From positions 30,968 to 94,967 of the forward strand of contig JAHKAA010000013.1 in the NCBI GenBank assembly GCA_018825965.1: 64,000 nt of DNA, read 5' to 3'. Shown here in pieces: positions 8,556-17,837 of this stretch (positions within the stretch are counted from its first letter, which is position 1; each line of letters begins with the position of its first letter). The translations under genes and the position numbers were made by a program. The notes under the pieces were generated by a model that was given only the letters and a program-made list of their open reading frames with translations, was not told the origin of the DNA and searched no databases. Origin of the DNA: Gammaproteobacteria bacterium (GTDB lineage: Bacteria > Pseudomonadota > Gammaproteobacteria > Enterobacterales > Alteromonadaceae).

Positions 8556-10292
8556 ATGATAAAAACTCAGTTTAATGTGCGGGTCCTGGCAGCGGCATTG
8601 CTGTTCAGCAGTTCTGCTTTATTCGCTACAACCACAGATCCTGAAGCCACCACGGCTATAGAACAAAAACAACTGACCACAGCCAAACATTATATGGCTT
8701 CTGCTGCAAATCCACTGGCGGTCAAAGCGGGCGAACAGATTCTTGCCAAAGGCGGTAGTGCAGTGGATGCAGCCATTGCTATGCAACTGATGTTGGGGCT
8801 GGTGGAGCCACAAAGCTCAGGTATTGGCGGCGGTTTATTTTTGCTGCACTGGAACAAACAGCAGGCCAGATTAACTTCTATAGATGGCCGCGAAACAGCA
8901 CCATCCTCAGCCGGGCCAGATTTGTTTATGGAGCAAGGCCAACTGATGCGCTGGCGTGATGCTTTTGTTGGCGGCAAGTCTGTTGGGGTTCCTGGGGCTA
9001 TTAAAGCGCTGGAACAGGCTCATCAGCAGCATGGTGTATTGCCATGGGCAGAGCTTTTTACGCCCGCTATTCAAACCGCTGAACAAGGTTTTGTGGTATC
9101 GCCCCGTTTAGCTGGTTTGTTAAAAGCCAACTGGAACCCGGGTTTAACTAAGTTTCCTCAGACTGCGGCTTATTTTAAAACCGGCGAGCAGTGGCTGCAG
9201 CCAGGCTTTGTCCGGAAAAACCCGGACTATGCGGCTTTACTGAAGCGCATCGCCAAAGAGGGCAGCAAGGCGTTTTATCAGGGTGACAATGCCAAAGCTT
9301 TGGTGGCTGCAGTGCAGCAGGCTCCTGTGAATGCGGGTAACATCAGTCTGAAGGATTTAAGTTCTTATCAGGCTAAACAGCGTGATCCGCTGTGTATGCC
9401 GTATCGGCAGTTCAGTATTTGCAGCATGGCACCACCCAGTTCTGGTGGTTTGGCGGTATTGCAAATCATGGGCATGCTGGCGCATCAGCCTATGGCAAGA
9501 TTCAAACCCAACTCAGTGGACGCTATTCACTTGATCAGTCAGGCTGGCAAACTGGCTTTTGCCGACCGTGAACGTTTTGCTGCCGATCCGGATTTTGTGA
9601 AGGTACCGGTGCAAGGTTTATTGGCTGCTGATTATTTAAAACAACGCTCAGGTTTATTGACTGCGCCAGAAGGCGGGCCTGCTGTGGCTGGCGAACCTGA
9701 AGGTGCTGAACCTCTGGCGTCAGGCAGCGCTATTGAGTTTGCTAATACCAGCCATTTATCTGTAGTCGACAGCAAAGGCAACGCGGTCAGTATGACCAGC
9801 AGTATTGAAAACGCCTTTGGTTCTGGCTTATTGGTCAATGGCTATCTGCTGAACAACCAGCTGACCGACTTTTCGCTGCAGGCCAAAGTAGACGGCTATT
9901 GGGTGGCGAACAGAGTGCAAGCCAACAAAAGGCCACGTTCTTCGATGGCTCCTGTGATGGTGTTTGACCAGAAGGGCAAGCTGATTTATATCACTGGCTC
10001 ACCGGGGGGCAGCCGCATTATCAATTACGTGGCCCATAATTTAGTGGCTGTACTGGATTGGAAAATGGATGCCCAACAAGCGGCTAATTTACCGCGATTC
10101 ACTCATCGAAATGATACTTTGGTACTGGAGCAAAATACCAATTTGAGCCAGTTGGTTCCTGCCTTGCTGGAACTTGGATACCAACCTAAATTAGCCGACT
10201 TAAACAGCGGCATTCATGCCATTGAGATTAAACACACCCATTTGGAAGGTGCTGCCGATCCACGTCGTGAAGGCATTGCAGCCGGCCGGTAG
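8556..10292 (+). CDS. ggt: Gamma-glutamyltransferase, periplasmic
   Basis: An Ntn-hydrolase proenzyme of 578 residues, the normal length. It hydrolyses or transfers the gamma-glutamyl group of glutathione in the periplasm. A signal peptide is present (VLAAALLFSSSALFA). The autoprocessing site and catalytic Thr fall in ANTSHLSVVDSKGN (Thr about residue 398), at the expected start of the small subunit. SMTSSIENAFGSG and the late GSPGGSRII segment form the substrate pocket and oxyanion region. It is followed at only 22 bases by the crotonase gene, with which it may be co-transcribed. The start is supported by AGAGGTAGG upstream of the ATG. Confidence 0.95.
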   Translation: MIKTQFNVRVLAAALLFSSSALFATTTDPEATTAIEQKQLTTAKHYMASAANPLAVKAGEQILAKGGSAVDAAIAMQLMLGLVEPQSSGIGGGLFLLHWNKQQARLTSIDGRETAPSSAGPDLFMEQGQLMRWRDAFVGGKSVGVPGAIKALEQAHQQHGVLPWAELFTPAIQTAEQGFVVSPRLAGLLKANWNPGLTKFPQTAAYFKTGEQWLQPGFVRKNPDYAALLKRIAKEGSKAFYQGDNAKALVAAVQQAPVNAGNISLKDLSSYQAKQRDPLCMPYRQFSICSMAPPSSGGLAVLQIMGMLAHQPMARFKPNSVDAIHLISQAGKLAFADRERFAADPDFVKVPVQGLLAADYLKQRSGLLTAPEGGPAVAGEPEGAEPLASGSAIEFANTSHLSVVDSKGNAVSMTSSIENAFGSGLLVNGYLLNNQLTDFSLQAKVDGYWVANRVQANKRPRSSMAPVMVFDQKGKLIYITGSPGGSRIINYVAHNLVAVLDWKMDAQQAANLPRFTHRNDTLVLEQNTNLSQLVPALLELGYQPKLADLNSGIHAIEIKHTHLEGAADPRREGIAAGR

Positions 10293-10314
10293 CCTAAAAA
10301 GGATCAGAACAAAA

Positions 10315-11046
10315 ATGAGTATTGATGTCACACTGGATCAGGGCGTTTTAATCCTTAGCCTGAACAGACCGGATAAAAAAAATGCGCTCAACAAGCTGAT
10401 GTATCAGCAATTAGTGCAGCAGTTACAGCAGGCAGCACAAAATGATGAAATCAAGGTCCTGTTGCTGCAAGGCTCAGCAGAGTGCTTTTCTTCAGGCAAT
10501 GATTTAGCCGACTTTCTGCAAAGTGGTGAACTCAACGACGCTCATCCTACTGTAATGTTTTTGTATGAAATGGCGAAATTCCCTAAGCCCGTAGTGGCTG
10601 CTGTGGCGGGCCTGGCTATTGGTATAGGAACTACAGTGCTGCTGCATTGTGATTTAGTCTACAGCACGGGCGATTGCCGTTTTCAGCTGCCTTTTACTCA
10701 GTTGGGGTTATGCCCGGAAGCGGGTTCCAGTCTGTTATTACCTTTACTGATTGGGCACCAGCGAGCCAGCAGTATGTTATTGCTGTCGGAGGCTATAGAT
10801 GGCAACGAAGCGTACCGCTTGGGTCTGGTGAATCAACTGGTCGACAAAGAAAATCTGTTGGAGTTTGCGCTTAACAAAGCGAAAAAGCTGTCTGCTTTAC
10901 CTGCGGATGCAGTGCAAAGCAGCAAAAAACTGATGAAAAGCGGCAGTGCAGTGAAGCAGGTGATAGAACAGGAGCTGGCGGATTTTAGTCGTTTACTCAA
11001 AGGTCCTGAATGCCAACAGGTTATACAGCAGTTTTTTAAACGTTAA
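10315..11046 (+). CDS. Enoyl-CoA hydratase/isomerase family protein (crotonase)
   Basis: A crotonase-superfamily protein of 243 residues starting MSIDVTLDQGVLILSLNRPD. The CoA-binding and oxyanion-hole segments ECFSSGNDLADF and AVAGLAIGIGTTVLLHCD are present. Where many hydratases carry catalytic Glu residues, it reads TQLGLCPEAGSS, as in enoyl-CoA isomerases (PECI/ECI2-like), so a delta3-delta2 isomerase role is more likely than hydration. The longer reading frame opens at 10216 inside ggt. I place the start at 10315 because it follows the ggt stop and has AAAAGGATC upstream. The role in fatty acid oxidation is inferred from the family. Confidence 0.85.
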   Translation: MSIDVTLDQGVLILSLNRPDKKNALNKLMYQQLVQQLQQAAQNDEIKVLLLQGSAECFSSGNDLADFLQSGELNDAHPTVMFLYEMAKFPKPVVAAVAGLAIGIGTTVLLHCDLVYSTGDCRFQLPFTQLGLCPEAGSSLLLPLLIGHQRASSMLLLSEAIDGNEAYRLGLVNQLVDKENLLEFALNKAKKLSALPADAVQSSKKLMKSGSAVKQVIEQELADFSRLLKGPECQQVIQQFFKR

Positions 11047-11063
11047 CACTCAGCCCAAAAATG

Positions 11064-11088
11064 TAGAGGCGACCTTTATGGTCGCCCG
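11064..11088. repeat. Short GC-rich palindromic repeat (TAGGGGCG family)
   Basis: TAGAGGCGACC and GGTCGCCCG flank TTTAT and form a stable hairpin between two convergent genes. Related sequences occur near 29.8, 34.8, 43.6 and 48.4 kb, always between genes. Here it may also serve as a transcription stop. Confidence 0.5.
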
Positions 11089-11099
11089 CTTTTGTCCAG

Positions 11100-11543
11100 C
11101 TAAACCGCAGTTCTGGAATAAGGATCCGATTTAACCCCTTCAACCAGCCACTGGCCGTCTTTTTTCACCATTTTGACCACACGCAGTTCTATCTTCTTAT
11201 TGCCATTGCTTTTGCCTTCAAACAACATGGTAATTTCAGCTGTATTGCCGTACTGCTCCCGCAGGTTTTTGCCGGTACGGTCAATGCTGATATTTACTTC
11301 ATCAAAACTCATATTGTATAAAGTCCGCACCACGCCACGGGTGTTGCCATAAGCATCCAGAATACGGGCATAGGATTTAGTGCTTAGTGCTTTGGCTCTC
11401 TCTAAATCTTTGGTGGTGTACAAAGAGTGAAAAAATTCGCCGGCAGCAAATTCAGGGGAACCTAAGTCTGCATTCACTTTGGGTGCTTCTTCAGAGCAAG
11501 CTAATAACAGCAGTGAAAATAACAGCACTAAAATTTTTTGCAT
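11100..11543 (-). CDS. Small predicted lipoprotein, unknown function
   Basis: A 147-residue protein with a lipoprotein signal peptide: MQKILVLLFSLLLLAC ends in the lipobox LLAC, so it is probably acylated at Cys16 and anchored in a membrane facing the periplasm. The rest resembles the DUF4878/NTF2-like group of small lipoproteins: SPEFAAGEFFHSLYTTKDLERAKALST, a helical start, followed by beta-strands ending VKKDGQWLVEGVKSD. That family has no established activity. It sits downstream of cysK on the same strand, but the cysK terminator lies between them, so it likely has its own promoter. Confidence 0.75.
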   Translation of the reverse strand: MQKILVLLFSLLLLACSEEAPKVNADLGSPEFAAGEFFHSLYTTKDLERAKALSTKSYARILDAYGNTRGVVRTLYNMSFDEVNISIDRTGKNLREQYGNTAEITMLFEGKSNGNKKIELRVVKMVKKDGQWLVEGVKSDPYSRTAV

Positions 11544-11604
11544 TCGTCTTACTCAAAGTAGATGTCCGGCCTACAGTCTGGGGAAATAGAGGGTAAAAGT
11601 AAAG

Positions 11605-11626
11605 AAAAAGGCCACAAAAGTGGCCT
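11605..11626 (-). terminator. Rho-independent terminator of cysK
   Basis: On the minus strand the hairpin AGGCCAC-TTTT-GTGGCCT is followed by TTTTTC. It lies about 25 bases after the cysK stop codon. Confidence 0.85.
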
Positions 11627-11648
11627 GGTAATCAATCTAAGGTATTGA

Positions 11649-12620
11649 TTAAGCTTGTAATTCGCTTTCTGTAAAAAAGTCAGCAAATAAAGCGCTGGAT
11701 AAATAACGTTCTGTTGAGCTTGGAATAATCACCACAATATTTTTACCGGCGTTTTCTGGCAGCTCAGCCAGACGCTTGGCGGCAACTACTGCTGCGCCTG
11801 AAGAAATACCAGCCAGAATACCTTCTTCTTTCATCAGACGGTGTGCCATAGCTATGGCTTCGTCGTTGCTGACTGTCTCTACCGCATCAATAATGGATAA
11901 ATCCAGGTTACCAGGAATAAAACCAGCCCCTATGCCCTGAATTTTATGTGGACCAGGTTTAATTTCCTGACCGGCACGGGCCTGACTGATCACAGGTGAA
12001 TCCACAGGTTCAACCGCCACACTGATTAACGGATGTTTTTTCTCATTTTTAATATAACGGCTGACACCGGTAATAGTACCGCCAGTACCTACACCAGCCA
12101 CGAAGATATCGATATTGCCATCTGTATCATTCCAGATTTCAGGGCCTGTGGTGTCAAAGTGAATTTGTGGGTTAGCCGGGTTTTCAAACTGTTGTAACAG
12201 CACGTACTTGTCGGGTTCTGACGCCAAAATTTCTTTGGCTTTTTCAATAGCGCCTTTCATGCCTTTTGCGCCTTCAGTCAGCACTAAATTGGCACCCAAA
12301 GCTTTAAGCAGCTTACGGCGCTCTAAACTCATGGTCGCTGGCATAGTCAGGGTTAAAGCATAACCACGGCTTGCCGCAACAAAAGCTAAAGCAATACCTG
12401 TGTTACCAGAAGTAGGCTCGATAATTTCTTTACCAGGGCCTAACAGACCTTTTTTCTCGGCATCCCAAATCAAGGCTGCACCTAAGCGGCATTTGACAGA
12501 GAAGCTTGGGTTACGGGATTCAATTTTGGCAAATACATTGGCACCAGATGTGACGCGCTTCAAGCGCACCAGAGGAGTGTTACCAATAGACAGTGAGTTA
12601 TCTTCGTAGATCTTTGACAT
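11649..12620 (-). CDS. cysK: Cysteine synthase A (O-acetylserine sulfhydrylase)
   Basis: A PLP-dependent fold-type II enzyme of 323 residues, the normal CysK length. It makes cysteine from O-acetylserine and sulfide in the cytosol. The PLP lysine lies in [14 protein letters not shown] (Lys43), the substrate loop is [12 protein letters not shown], and the phosphate-binding loop is [30 protein letters not shown] is the C-terminal PLP-ring contact. Family features favour CysK over CysM. It is monocistronic, with a terminator downstream. The upstream region to 12734 is short and shared with a divergent MoxR gene; I see no CysB site I would defend. Confidence 0.95.
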   Translation of the reverse strand: MSKIYEDNSLSIGNTPLVRLKRVTSGANVFAKIESRNPSFSVKCRLGAALIWDAEKKGLLGPGKEIIEPTSGNTGIALAFVAASRGYALTLTMPATMSLERRKLLKALGANLVLTEGAKGMKGAIEKAKEILASEPDKYVLLQQFENPANPQIHFDTTGPEIWNDTDGNIDIFVAGVGTGGTITGVSRYIKNEKKHPLISVAVEPVDSPVISQARAGQEIKPGPHKIQGIGAGFIPGNLDLSIIDAVETVSNDEAIAMAHRLMKEEGILAGISSGAAVVAAKRLAELPENAGKNIVVIIPSSTERYLSSALFADFFTESELQA

Positions 12621-12734
12621 AATAAAAAACCTTCAGGGTCTGATGAATGGTTATAAGAATACTCGGGCTTAGTTAAAACGAAAGAAAAGATTTGATATAA
12701 GATATTCCCATCTAACAACAATGAAGCAGTACAG

Positions 12735-13580
12735 ATGATTTTTCAAAGCACAGAACACTATATTTTATCGCCAGAGCTGGCGCTGGCCGTCAATGCCGCA
12801 GTCACCTTAGAAAAACCTTTATTGATCAAAGGCGAACCTGGTACGGGGAAAACCCGGTTAGCTGAGGAGCTGGCAGCAAGTTTAGGCACTGATTTGATTA
12901 ACTGGCAAATCAAATCCACCAGTAAAGCTCAGCAGGGGTTGTATGAGTACGATGCAGTCTCACGCTTGCGGGATGGTCAGTTGGGCAGCGAGCGCGTAGC
13001 GAATATCAGTAATTACATTAAGCCGGGTAAACTCTGGACCGCTTTTACCGCAGCAAAGCGCCCAGTGCTGTTGATCGACGAAATCGACAAAGCCGATATC
13101 GAGTTTCCAAACGACTTGTTGCACGAACTGGATCGCATGTCTTTTGATGTGTACGAAACAGGTGAGCGTATCAGTGCACAGCAGCGGCCTATAGTGGTTA
13201 TTACCTCAAACAATGAAAAAGAGCTACCAGACGCTTTTCTTCGCAGATGTTTTTTTCACTATATCCGCTTTCCGGACAAAGATACTTTAACTCAAATAGT
13301 GCTGGCGCATTTTCCGACCTTGCAGGCCGATTTACTGACAGCGGCGCTGGAGGTGTTTTTTGATTTACGTGCAGTGGATGCGTTAAAGAAAAAACCTTCG
13401 ACTTCTGAATTGCTGGATTGGTTAAAACTGTTATTGGCTGAGCAAATAGCGCCATCTGTGCTGCAGGATAAACAGCATCAGGGCGGTTTAATGCCTTTGT
13501 ATGGCGCATTACTGAAAAACGAGCAGGATGTGGCTTTGCTGGAAAAACTGGCCTTTATGGCCCGTCGCGCTGGCCGTTGA
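12735..13580 (+). CDS. MoxR-family AAA+ ATPase
   Basis: A 281-residue MoxR-type AAA+ ATPase. Such proteins act as chaperones that insert cofactors or remodel complexes together with a VWA-domain partner. Walker A is GEPGTGKTRLAEE, Walker B is PVLLIDEIDKAD, and sensor 1 is PIVVITSNNEKELPDAFLRRC. The ATG at 12735 precedes MIFQSTEHYILSPELALAVN. The next gene begins two bases after the stop and encodes the VWA partner, so the two are surely one operon. The client complex is not evident from the neighbours. Confidence 0.9.
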   Translation: MIFQSTEHYILSPELALAVNAAVTLEKPLLIKGEPGTGKTRLAEELAASLGTDLINWQIKSTSKAQQGLYEYDAVSRLRDGQLGSERVANISNYIKPGKLWTAFTAAKRPVLLIDEIDKADIEFPNDLLHELDRMSFDVYETGERISAQQRPIVVITSNNEKELPDAFLRRCFFHYIRFPDKDTLTQIVLAHFPTLQADLLTAALEVFFDLRAVDALKKKPSTSELLDWLKLLLAEQIAPSVLQDKQHQGGLMPLYGALLKNEQDVALLEKLAFMARRAGR

Positions 13581-13581
13581 T

Positions 13582-14760
13582 ATGCTGATTTCGTTTTTTT
13601 TAACTTTACGCAAATATGGCCTGAAATCCAGCATCACTGAGCTGCTGGATTTACTTAAGGCGCTGCAGCAGCAACTTATTTTTGCAAGTATGGATGATTT
13701 TTATCTGCTGGCCCGTTTGTGTCTGGTCAAAGATGAAAGCCAGTACGACAAATTTGACAGGGCTTTTGCAGAGTATTTTGACGGCGTCGAGAGTCTGGAT
13801 TTAGCTGCGCTTATTCCGGAGCACTGGCTACTGCCAGGCCTTATTCGTCAGTTGTCGGAGGAAGATAAAGCTAAACTGGCTTCTTTAGGCGGGCTTGAAC
13901 AGTTGCTGGAACAATTTAAGCAACGTTTAAAAGAACAGCAGGAAAAACATGCAGGCGGCAATAAATGGATAGGCACAGGAGGTTCATCGCCTTTTGGTGC
14001 TTATGGTTTTCACCCTGAAGGCATAAGAGTGGGCCAGCAGGGCACTGGTCAGCGCCGGGCGGTCAAGGTATGGGACCAACGTGATTTTAAAGATTTTGAT
14101 CAAAACGCCGAACTCAATCACAGAGCTATGCAACTGGCGCTGCGGCAGCTACGTCGTTTTGCCCGCACCGGACAAGCCACAGAGCTGGATTTAAACGGCA
14201 CCATCAAAGCCACAGCTCAACAAGCGGGCTGGCTGGATTTGCAGTTTCAACCAGAGCGGCATAATGCGGTTAAAGTGCTGATGTTTTTTGATATTGGTGG
14301 TTCTATGGATGATTACATTCATGAGTGCGAGCAGCTGTTTGCTGCAGCCCGCACTGAATTTAAGCATCTGGAGTTTTTTTATTTTCATAACTGTCCTTAC
14401 GAGCAGGTATGGCGCACTCATCAAAGACGTGCCGCTGATGCTGTCTCTATCACTCAGCTTTTGCAGACCTATCACAGTGACTACAAGGTAATTTTTGTCG
14501 GCGACGCTACTATGGGGCCTTATGAAATTACTTATCCGGGCGGCAGTGTGGAGCATTTTAACCCCGAATCTGGTGAAGTCTGGTTAAAACGGCTGTTGGC
14601 GCATTTCCCCAATGCGGTCTGGCTTAACCCCCAACCTCAAGCCTGGTGGAGTCATTATCATTCCATTGCCATTTTGCAAAAACTGATGCAAAACCAGATG
14701 TATGGCATGACGCTGGACGGTTTAAGTGGTGCTATCCGGAATTTATCAAAGCGGCATTGA
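13582..14760 (+). CDS. VWA domain-containing protein (CoxE-like), MoxR partner
   Basis: A 392-residue protein starting MLISFFLTLRKYGLKSSI. The C-terminal half carries a von Willebrand A fold with a MIDAS-type motif in VLMFFDIGGSMDDY (a DxGGS variant common in CoxE-like partners of MoxR). A later Thr/Asp segment is IFVGDATMGPYE. The N-terminal half is helical and charged. MoxR/VWA pairs act together in metal-cofactor insertion or complex maturation. The reading frame extends upstream into the ATPase gene to 13528. I take the ATG at 13582 because it directly follows the upstream stop and matches family N-termini. Confidence 0.88.
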   Translation: MLISFFLTLRKYGLKSSITELLDLLKALQQQLIFASMDDFYLLARLCLVKDESQYDKFDRAFAEYFDGVESLDLAALIPEHWLLPGLIRQLSEEDKAKLASLGGLEQLLEQFKQRLKEQQEKHAGGNKWIGTGGSSPFGAYGFHPEGIRVGQQGTGQRRAVKVWDQRDFKDFDQNAELNHRAMQLALRQLRRFARTGQATELDLNGTIKATAQQAGWLDLQFQPERHNAVKVLMFFDIGGSMDDYIHECEQLFAAARTEFKHLEFFYFHNCPYEQVWRTHQRRAADAVSITQLLQTYHSDYKVIFVGDATMGPYEITYPGGSVEHFNPESGEVWLKRLLAHFPNAVWLNPQPQAWWSHYHSIAILQKLMQNQMYGMTLDGLSGAIRNLSKRH

Positions 14761-14817
14761 AAAGGTGCTGTGAACTGATTAAAGTGATTTATTTATCAAG
14801 CATTTACAGGGCCTTTA

Positions 14818-15846
14818 ATGCAGCAGCAACAGCCAGAACATCAGGACATAACAGAAGTAGCGCCTGACACCTTTGTCGACGAAACCGGCCACCAGTTAAC
14901 GAAAAAAGAAGTACGGGAAATAGTGACCCCTCATGCTTTTGTGGTGGCCGATGAATTGATAGGTCAGCCTTTGGCTAAACCTCTGCGCCGTGGTCTGGCT
15001 ATGGGCATAGATGGCGTGATGATCAGTGGTCTCGCCTCTGCCAGCCTGATTTTTGTGTTACCCACTATGCTGTATCTCTGTTGGAACAGATACAAGACAA
15101 AAAAGACAAATCATCTGCTGCTGATGGTGCTTGCAACCTTGTGTATGTTGGCGACATTAAGTTGGGCACCACAGCTTCTGCAGGAGAAAGAGACGACCTC
15201 AGCTTCTGATTTAAACTTAACTCCGCATGCCGGTGCTGAACTGGCCAAAGTGTCGTTAGAGTTATCTACCCAAGCTTGTGATGATCCTTGTGTTGAGGGC
15301 AAAATAAAATCGCTGGCGCTTGAGTTACAGGAGTCTGGTGTCAGCGCTGAACATCAGCGTGATGTGCTCGATGGGGTGTTGGAGATCACTGAACTTAAAG
15401 GCGCAGAAAAACGAGCCTTGCTGGATAAATATGTGGCACAACCACAAGTGGTTGCAAAGCAAGTGACGACTGCGCCTGTTACAAAGCCAGCGAAGGAAGA
15501 GTCTTATTCAGTGCTGGATAAACTGAAAAACTCCGATTACAGCCTGATCAAATGGGTGAAGGGGATACTGGCCGACTTTGGTTTAGGTTTTGGTTGGGCT
15601 ATGGCTTATTTTACTTTTTACACCAGTTGGAATAATGGCCAGACGATAGGCAAGTTGCTGACCCGTATACGTGTAGTGCAATTGGATAATCAGCCTTTAA
15701 CTTTATGGGCTTCGTTTAGCCGGCAAGGTGGTTATGGTGCCGGTTTTGCCACAGGTCTGGTTGGTTTCGCTCAAATACTCTGGGATCCAAACCGTCAGGC
15801 TATACAGGATAAAGTAGCCAGCACCGTAGTGCTATATAAGCCCTAA
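14818..15846 (+). CDS. RDD family membrane protein
   Basis: A 342-residue RDD-domain protein. A cytoplasmic N-terminus is followed by RRGLAMGIDGVMISGLASAS, with the Arg and Asp that name the family, in the first membrane segment. A second hydrophobic stretch follows near residue 100. A polar, helix-rich insert lies between about 130 and 230, probably on the periplasmic side. The domain resumes with LGFGWAMAYFTFYTSWNNGQTIGKLLTRIRVV, which matches the RDD end motif. The insert splits the domain more than usual. Some RDD proteins behave as ion antiporters, but nothing here fixes the substrate. It lies downstream of the MoxR/VWA pair, separated by a 57-base gap. Confidence 0.75.
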   Translation: MQQQQPEHQDITEVAPDTFVDETGHQLTKKEVREIVTPHAFVVADELIGQPLAKPLRRGLAMGIDGVMISGLASASLIFVLPTMLYLCWNRYKTKKTNHLLLMVLATLCMLATLSWAPQLLQEKETTSASDLNLTPHAGAELAKVSLELSTQACDDPCVEGKIKSLALELQESGVSAEHQRDVLDGVLEITELKGAEKRALLDKYVAQPQVVAKQVTTAPVTKPAKEESYSVLDKLKNSDYSLIKWVKGILADFGLGFGWAMAYFTFYTSWNNGQTIGKLLTRIRVVQLDNQPLTLWASFSRQGGYGAGFATGLVGFAQILWDPNRQAIQDKVASTVVLYKP

Positions 15847-15941
15847 TATTCGTAGTGGCTGATTTCAGCGAAATTAGGCTAGAATAGCAACCAATTCAGC
15901 AGCTCATTACAAGAAGTTGCGCTATGACAAGGGTATTTTGC

Positions 15942-17060
15942 ATGAAAAATGTGCTGATCAGTGGCTCAGGCCTCTTTACTCCAACCGAAACTGTGACGAA
16001 CGAAGAGTTAGTGGCAAGTTTTAATCAGTATGTCGATTTATTTAATAAAGAATATGCTGTCGATATTGAAGCCGGTGAGCTCGCCGCTTTAGAGTATTCA
16101 AGCTGCGAGTTTATTGAAAAAGCCTCAGGCATTAAATCGCGCCATGTGTTGCACAAAGAAGGTATTTTAGACCCAGCCGTGATGATGCCTGTGTTCCCGA
16201 AACGTGGCGAAGACGAACACCCTGAAATGGTAGAAATGGCCATAGTGGCCGCTCAGGAAGCGATGGCGCAGGCCGGTAAAACAGCGGCTGATATCGATCT
16301 GATTATTTGTGCTGCCTCTAACATTCAACGGCCTTATCCTGCTTTGTCTATTGAACTGCAACAGGCATTAGGTGCCTCTGGTTATGCTTTTGATATGAAC
16401 GTGGCTTGTTCATCTGCCACTTTTGCTATCAGCAATGCAGTCAATGCCATTCGGGGTGGTACGGCCAAAGTGGTGTTGGTGGTGAATCCGGAATTTGCGT
16501 CTCCTCAGGTAGATTACACCAACAGAGACAGCCATTTTATTTTTGGTGATGTCTGTACCGCCACTATTATTGAAGCGGAAGAGACTGTGACGTCCAACAA
16601 CGCTTACCGTATTTTGGGCATGAGTTTAAAAACTGAGTTTTCCAACAACATTCGCTGTGATATTGGTTACACCGAACATTGCCATCCACAAACCGATCCT
16701 GATGCGCCCTTTTTTAAACAACAAGGCCGTAAGGTATTTAAAGAGTTATTGCCTATAGTAGCCGACGTCATTTTAAATGAGATGCAGCGTTTAGCTGTGG
16801 CGCCAGATGATTTAAAACGTTTGTGGTTGCACCAGGCCAATATCAATATGAACCTGTTTGCCGCGAAAAAGATCTTGGGCCGTGACCCTTTGCCAGAAGA
16901 AGCGCCGCTGGTACTGGATACCTACGCCAATACAGCTTCAGCGGGTTCTGTGATTGCATTTCATAAACATAAAGAAGGCATTCAATCCGGCGAAAAAGCC
17001 ATTTTATGCTCCTTTGGTGCAGGCTATTCAGTAGGTTGTCTGGTACTGGAAAAACGTTAA
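15942..17060 (+). CDS. Beta-ketoacyl-ACP synthase III (FabH-like)
   Basis: A thiolase-fold condensing enzyme of 372 residues, longer than classical FabH. It would condense an acyl-CoA with malonyl-ACP to start fatty acid or related acyl-chain synthesis. The catalytic triad is visible: Cys in NVACSSATFAISNA, His in RLWLHQANINMN, and Asn in TYANTASAGSVI. The C-terminal glycine-rich segment is CSFGAGYSVGCLV. An ATG also occurs at 15924. I prefer 15942 because AAGGG lies at proper spacing and the product then starts MKNVLISGSGLFTP, the usual N-terminus. A convergent terminator follows. Whether it is the main initiation enzyme or an accessory FabH cannot be decided here. Confidence 0.85.
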   Translation: MKNVLISGSGLFTPTETVTNEELVASFNQYVDLFNKEYAVDIEAGELAALEYSSCEFIEKASGIKSRHVLHKEGILDPAVMMPVFPKRGEDEHPEMVEMAIVAAQEAMAQAGKTAADIDLIICAASNIQRPYPALSIELQQALGASGYAFDMNVACSSATFAISNAVNAIRGGTAKVVLVVNPEFASPQVDYTNRDSHFIFGDVCTATIIEAEETVTSNNAYRILGMSLKTEFSNNIRCDIGYTEHCHPQTDPDAPFFKQQGRKVFKELLPIVADVILNEMQRLAVAPDDLKRLWLHQANINMNLFAAKKILGRDPLPEEAPLVLDTYANTASAGSVIAFHKHKEGIQSGEKAILCSFGAGYSVGCLVLEKR

Positions 17061-17061
17061 C

Positions 17062-17107
17062 AAATGGGGGCAGATCCTAAAAACAATGTGATCCGCCCCC
17101 ATTTTTT
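17062..17107. terminator. Bidirectional terminator between fabH-like and CBM48 genes
   Basis: AAATGGGGGCAGATC pairs with GATCCGCCCCCATTT (one mismatch), with runs of T/A outside the stem, between two convergent genes. Confidence 0.8.
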
Positions 17108-17414
17108 ACAACTGAACCACTGAATTCTGATCGTAGCTGACCTGAGTCGGCACATAGGCATCGGCTTCGTCGTCATTCAGCCAGGTTGCGCCATCTACAA
17201 CATATCTGAATTGGTACTGCTTTTCTTTATCCAGATTTAAGCTGGCGGTAAAGTCGCCGGTTTTGGTTTTTTTCATCAAAACGGCCTGTGGATCCCAGTT
17301 ATTAAAATCTCCCGCTAAAGCGACACTTTGAGCTTGTGGGTACTGATGACCTGCAAAAGTGAAAGTGACTTTGCATACTGGTTTGGTTTTTAAATACTGT
17401 TTACTAATACTCAT
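17106..17414 (-). CDS. CBM48 (isoamylase early-set) glycogen-binding domain protein
   Basis: A stand-alone carbohydrate-binding module of family 48, 102 residues. VALAGDFNNWDPQAVLMKK is the signature strand-turn, and YQFRYVVDGATWLNDDEAD the second. Such modules bind alpha-glucans, and as single-domain proteins are thought to be regulatory or scaffold subunits, like AMPK beta. A longer frame opens at a TTG at 17432, but the ATG at 17414 has GAAGGA at good spacing. No glycogen metabolism gene is adjacent. Confidence 0.85.
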   Translation of the reverse strand: MSISKQYLKTKPVCKVTFTFAGHQYPQAQSVALAGDFNNWDPQAVLMKKTKTGDFTASLNLDKEKQYQFRYVVDGATWLNDDEADAYVPTQVSYDQNSVVQL

Positions 17415-17837
17415 AGCTGCGTCCTTCTTCAATTAACCCTGCAATTAGCACAAAACTACAGTGTATCGCTGTGTGATGACAATAAAGTGTCTAAAAAACA
17501 ACCCGACTCTGGTCCTCTTCACCATAACTAAGCTGTTGCAGTCCCCAAAATAACTTTCTGGAATGTAGATAGATGAATTCGCTATTAACCAACTGAAGTT
17601 GTAACTAAATATGTCGGAATTTCACAGTATTGCCGCAAAAAAGTACATACTCAGGAAGACTGGATCTGCTGCAAAGCTTGTTTGCCGTGACTTTTGCATC
17701 TGGCTAAAGAAAAAACACCAGAGGTCCGTCTTTTTATTCGAGACAATCCGGATAAAAAAGCTAACATCTGCAGGTACTGTTACAGCCTGCTGAGCTGTAA
17801 GATAGTGTCAGATCAATTTGTGACCAAAGGACTAAAC
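17415..17837. other. 423-bp intergenic region, no supported gene
   Basis: This AT-rich stretch lies between the CBM48 gene, reading away, and the RND operon. It presumably holds both promoters. A 60-codon frame at 17611-17793 and an in-frame upstream extension of the adaptor gene from 17694 both lack ribosome-binding sites and family resemblance, so I do not call them. No clear hairpin, RNA gene or operator is seen. Confidence 0.5.

Noticed and set aside
10216..10314. Upstream extension of the crotonase frame into ggt
   Set aside because: It lies inside ggt coding sequence, and the ATG at 10315 has a better ribosome-binding site and gives the family N-terminus.
17611..17793. 60-codon frame upstream of the RND adaptor
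   Set aside because: No ribosome-binding site, no family resemblance, and overlapped by the unlikely upstream extension of the adaptor frame.
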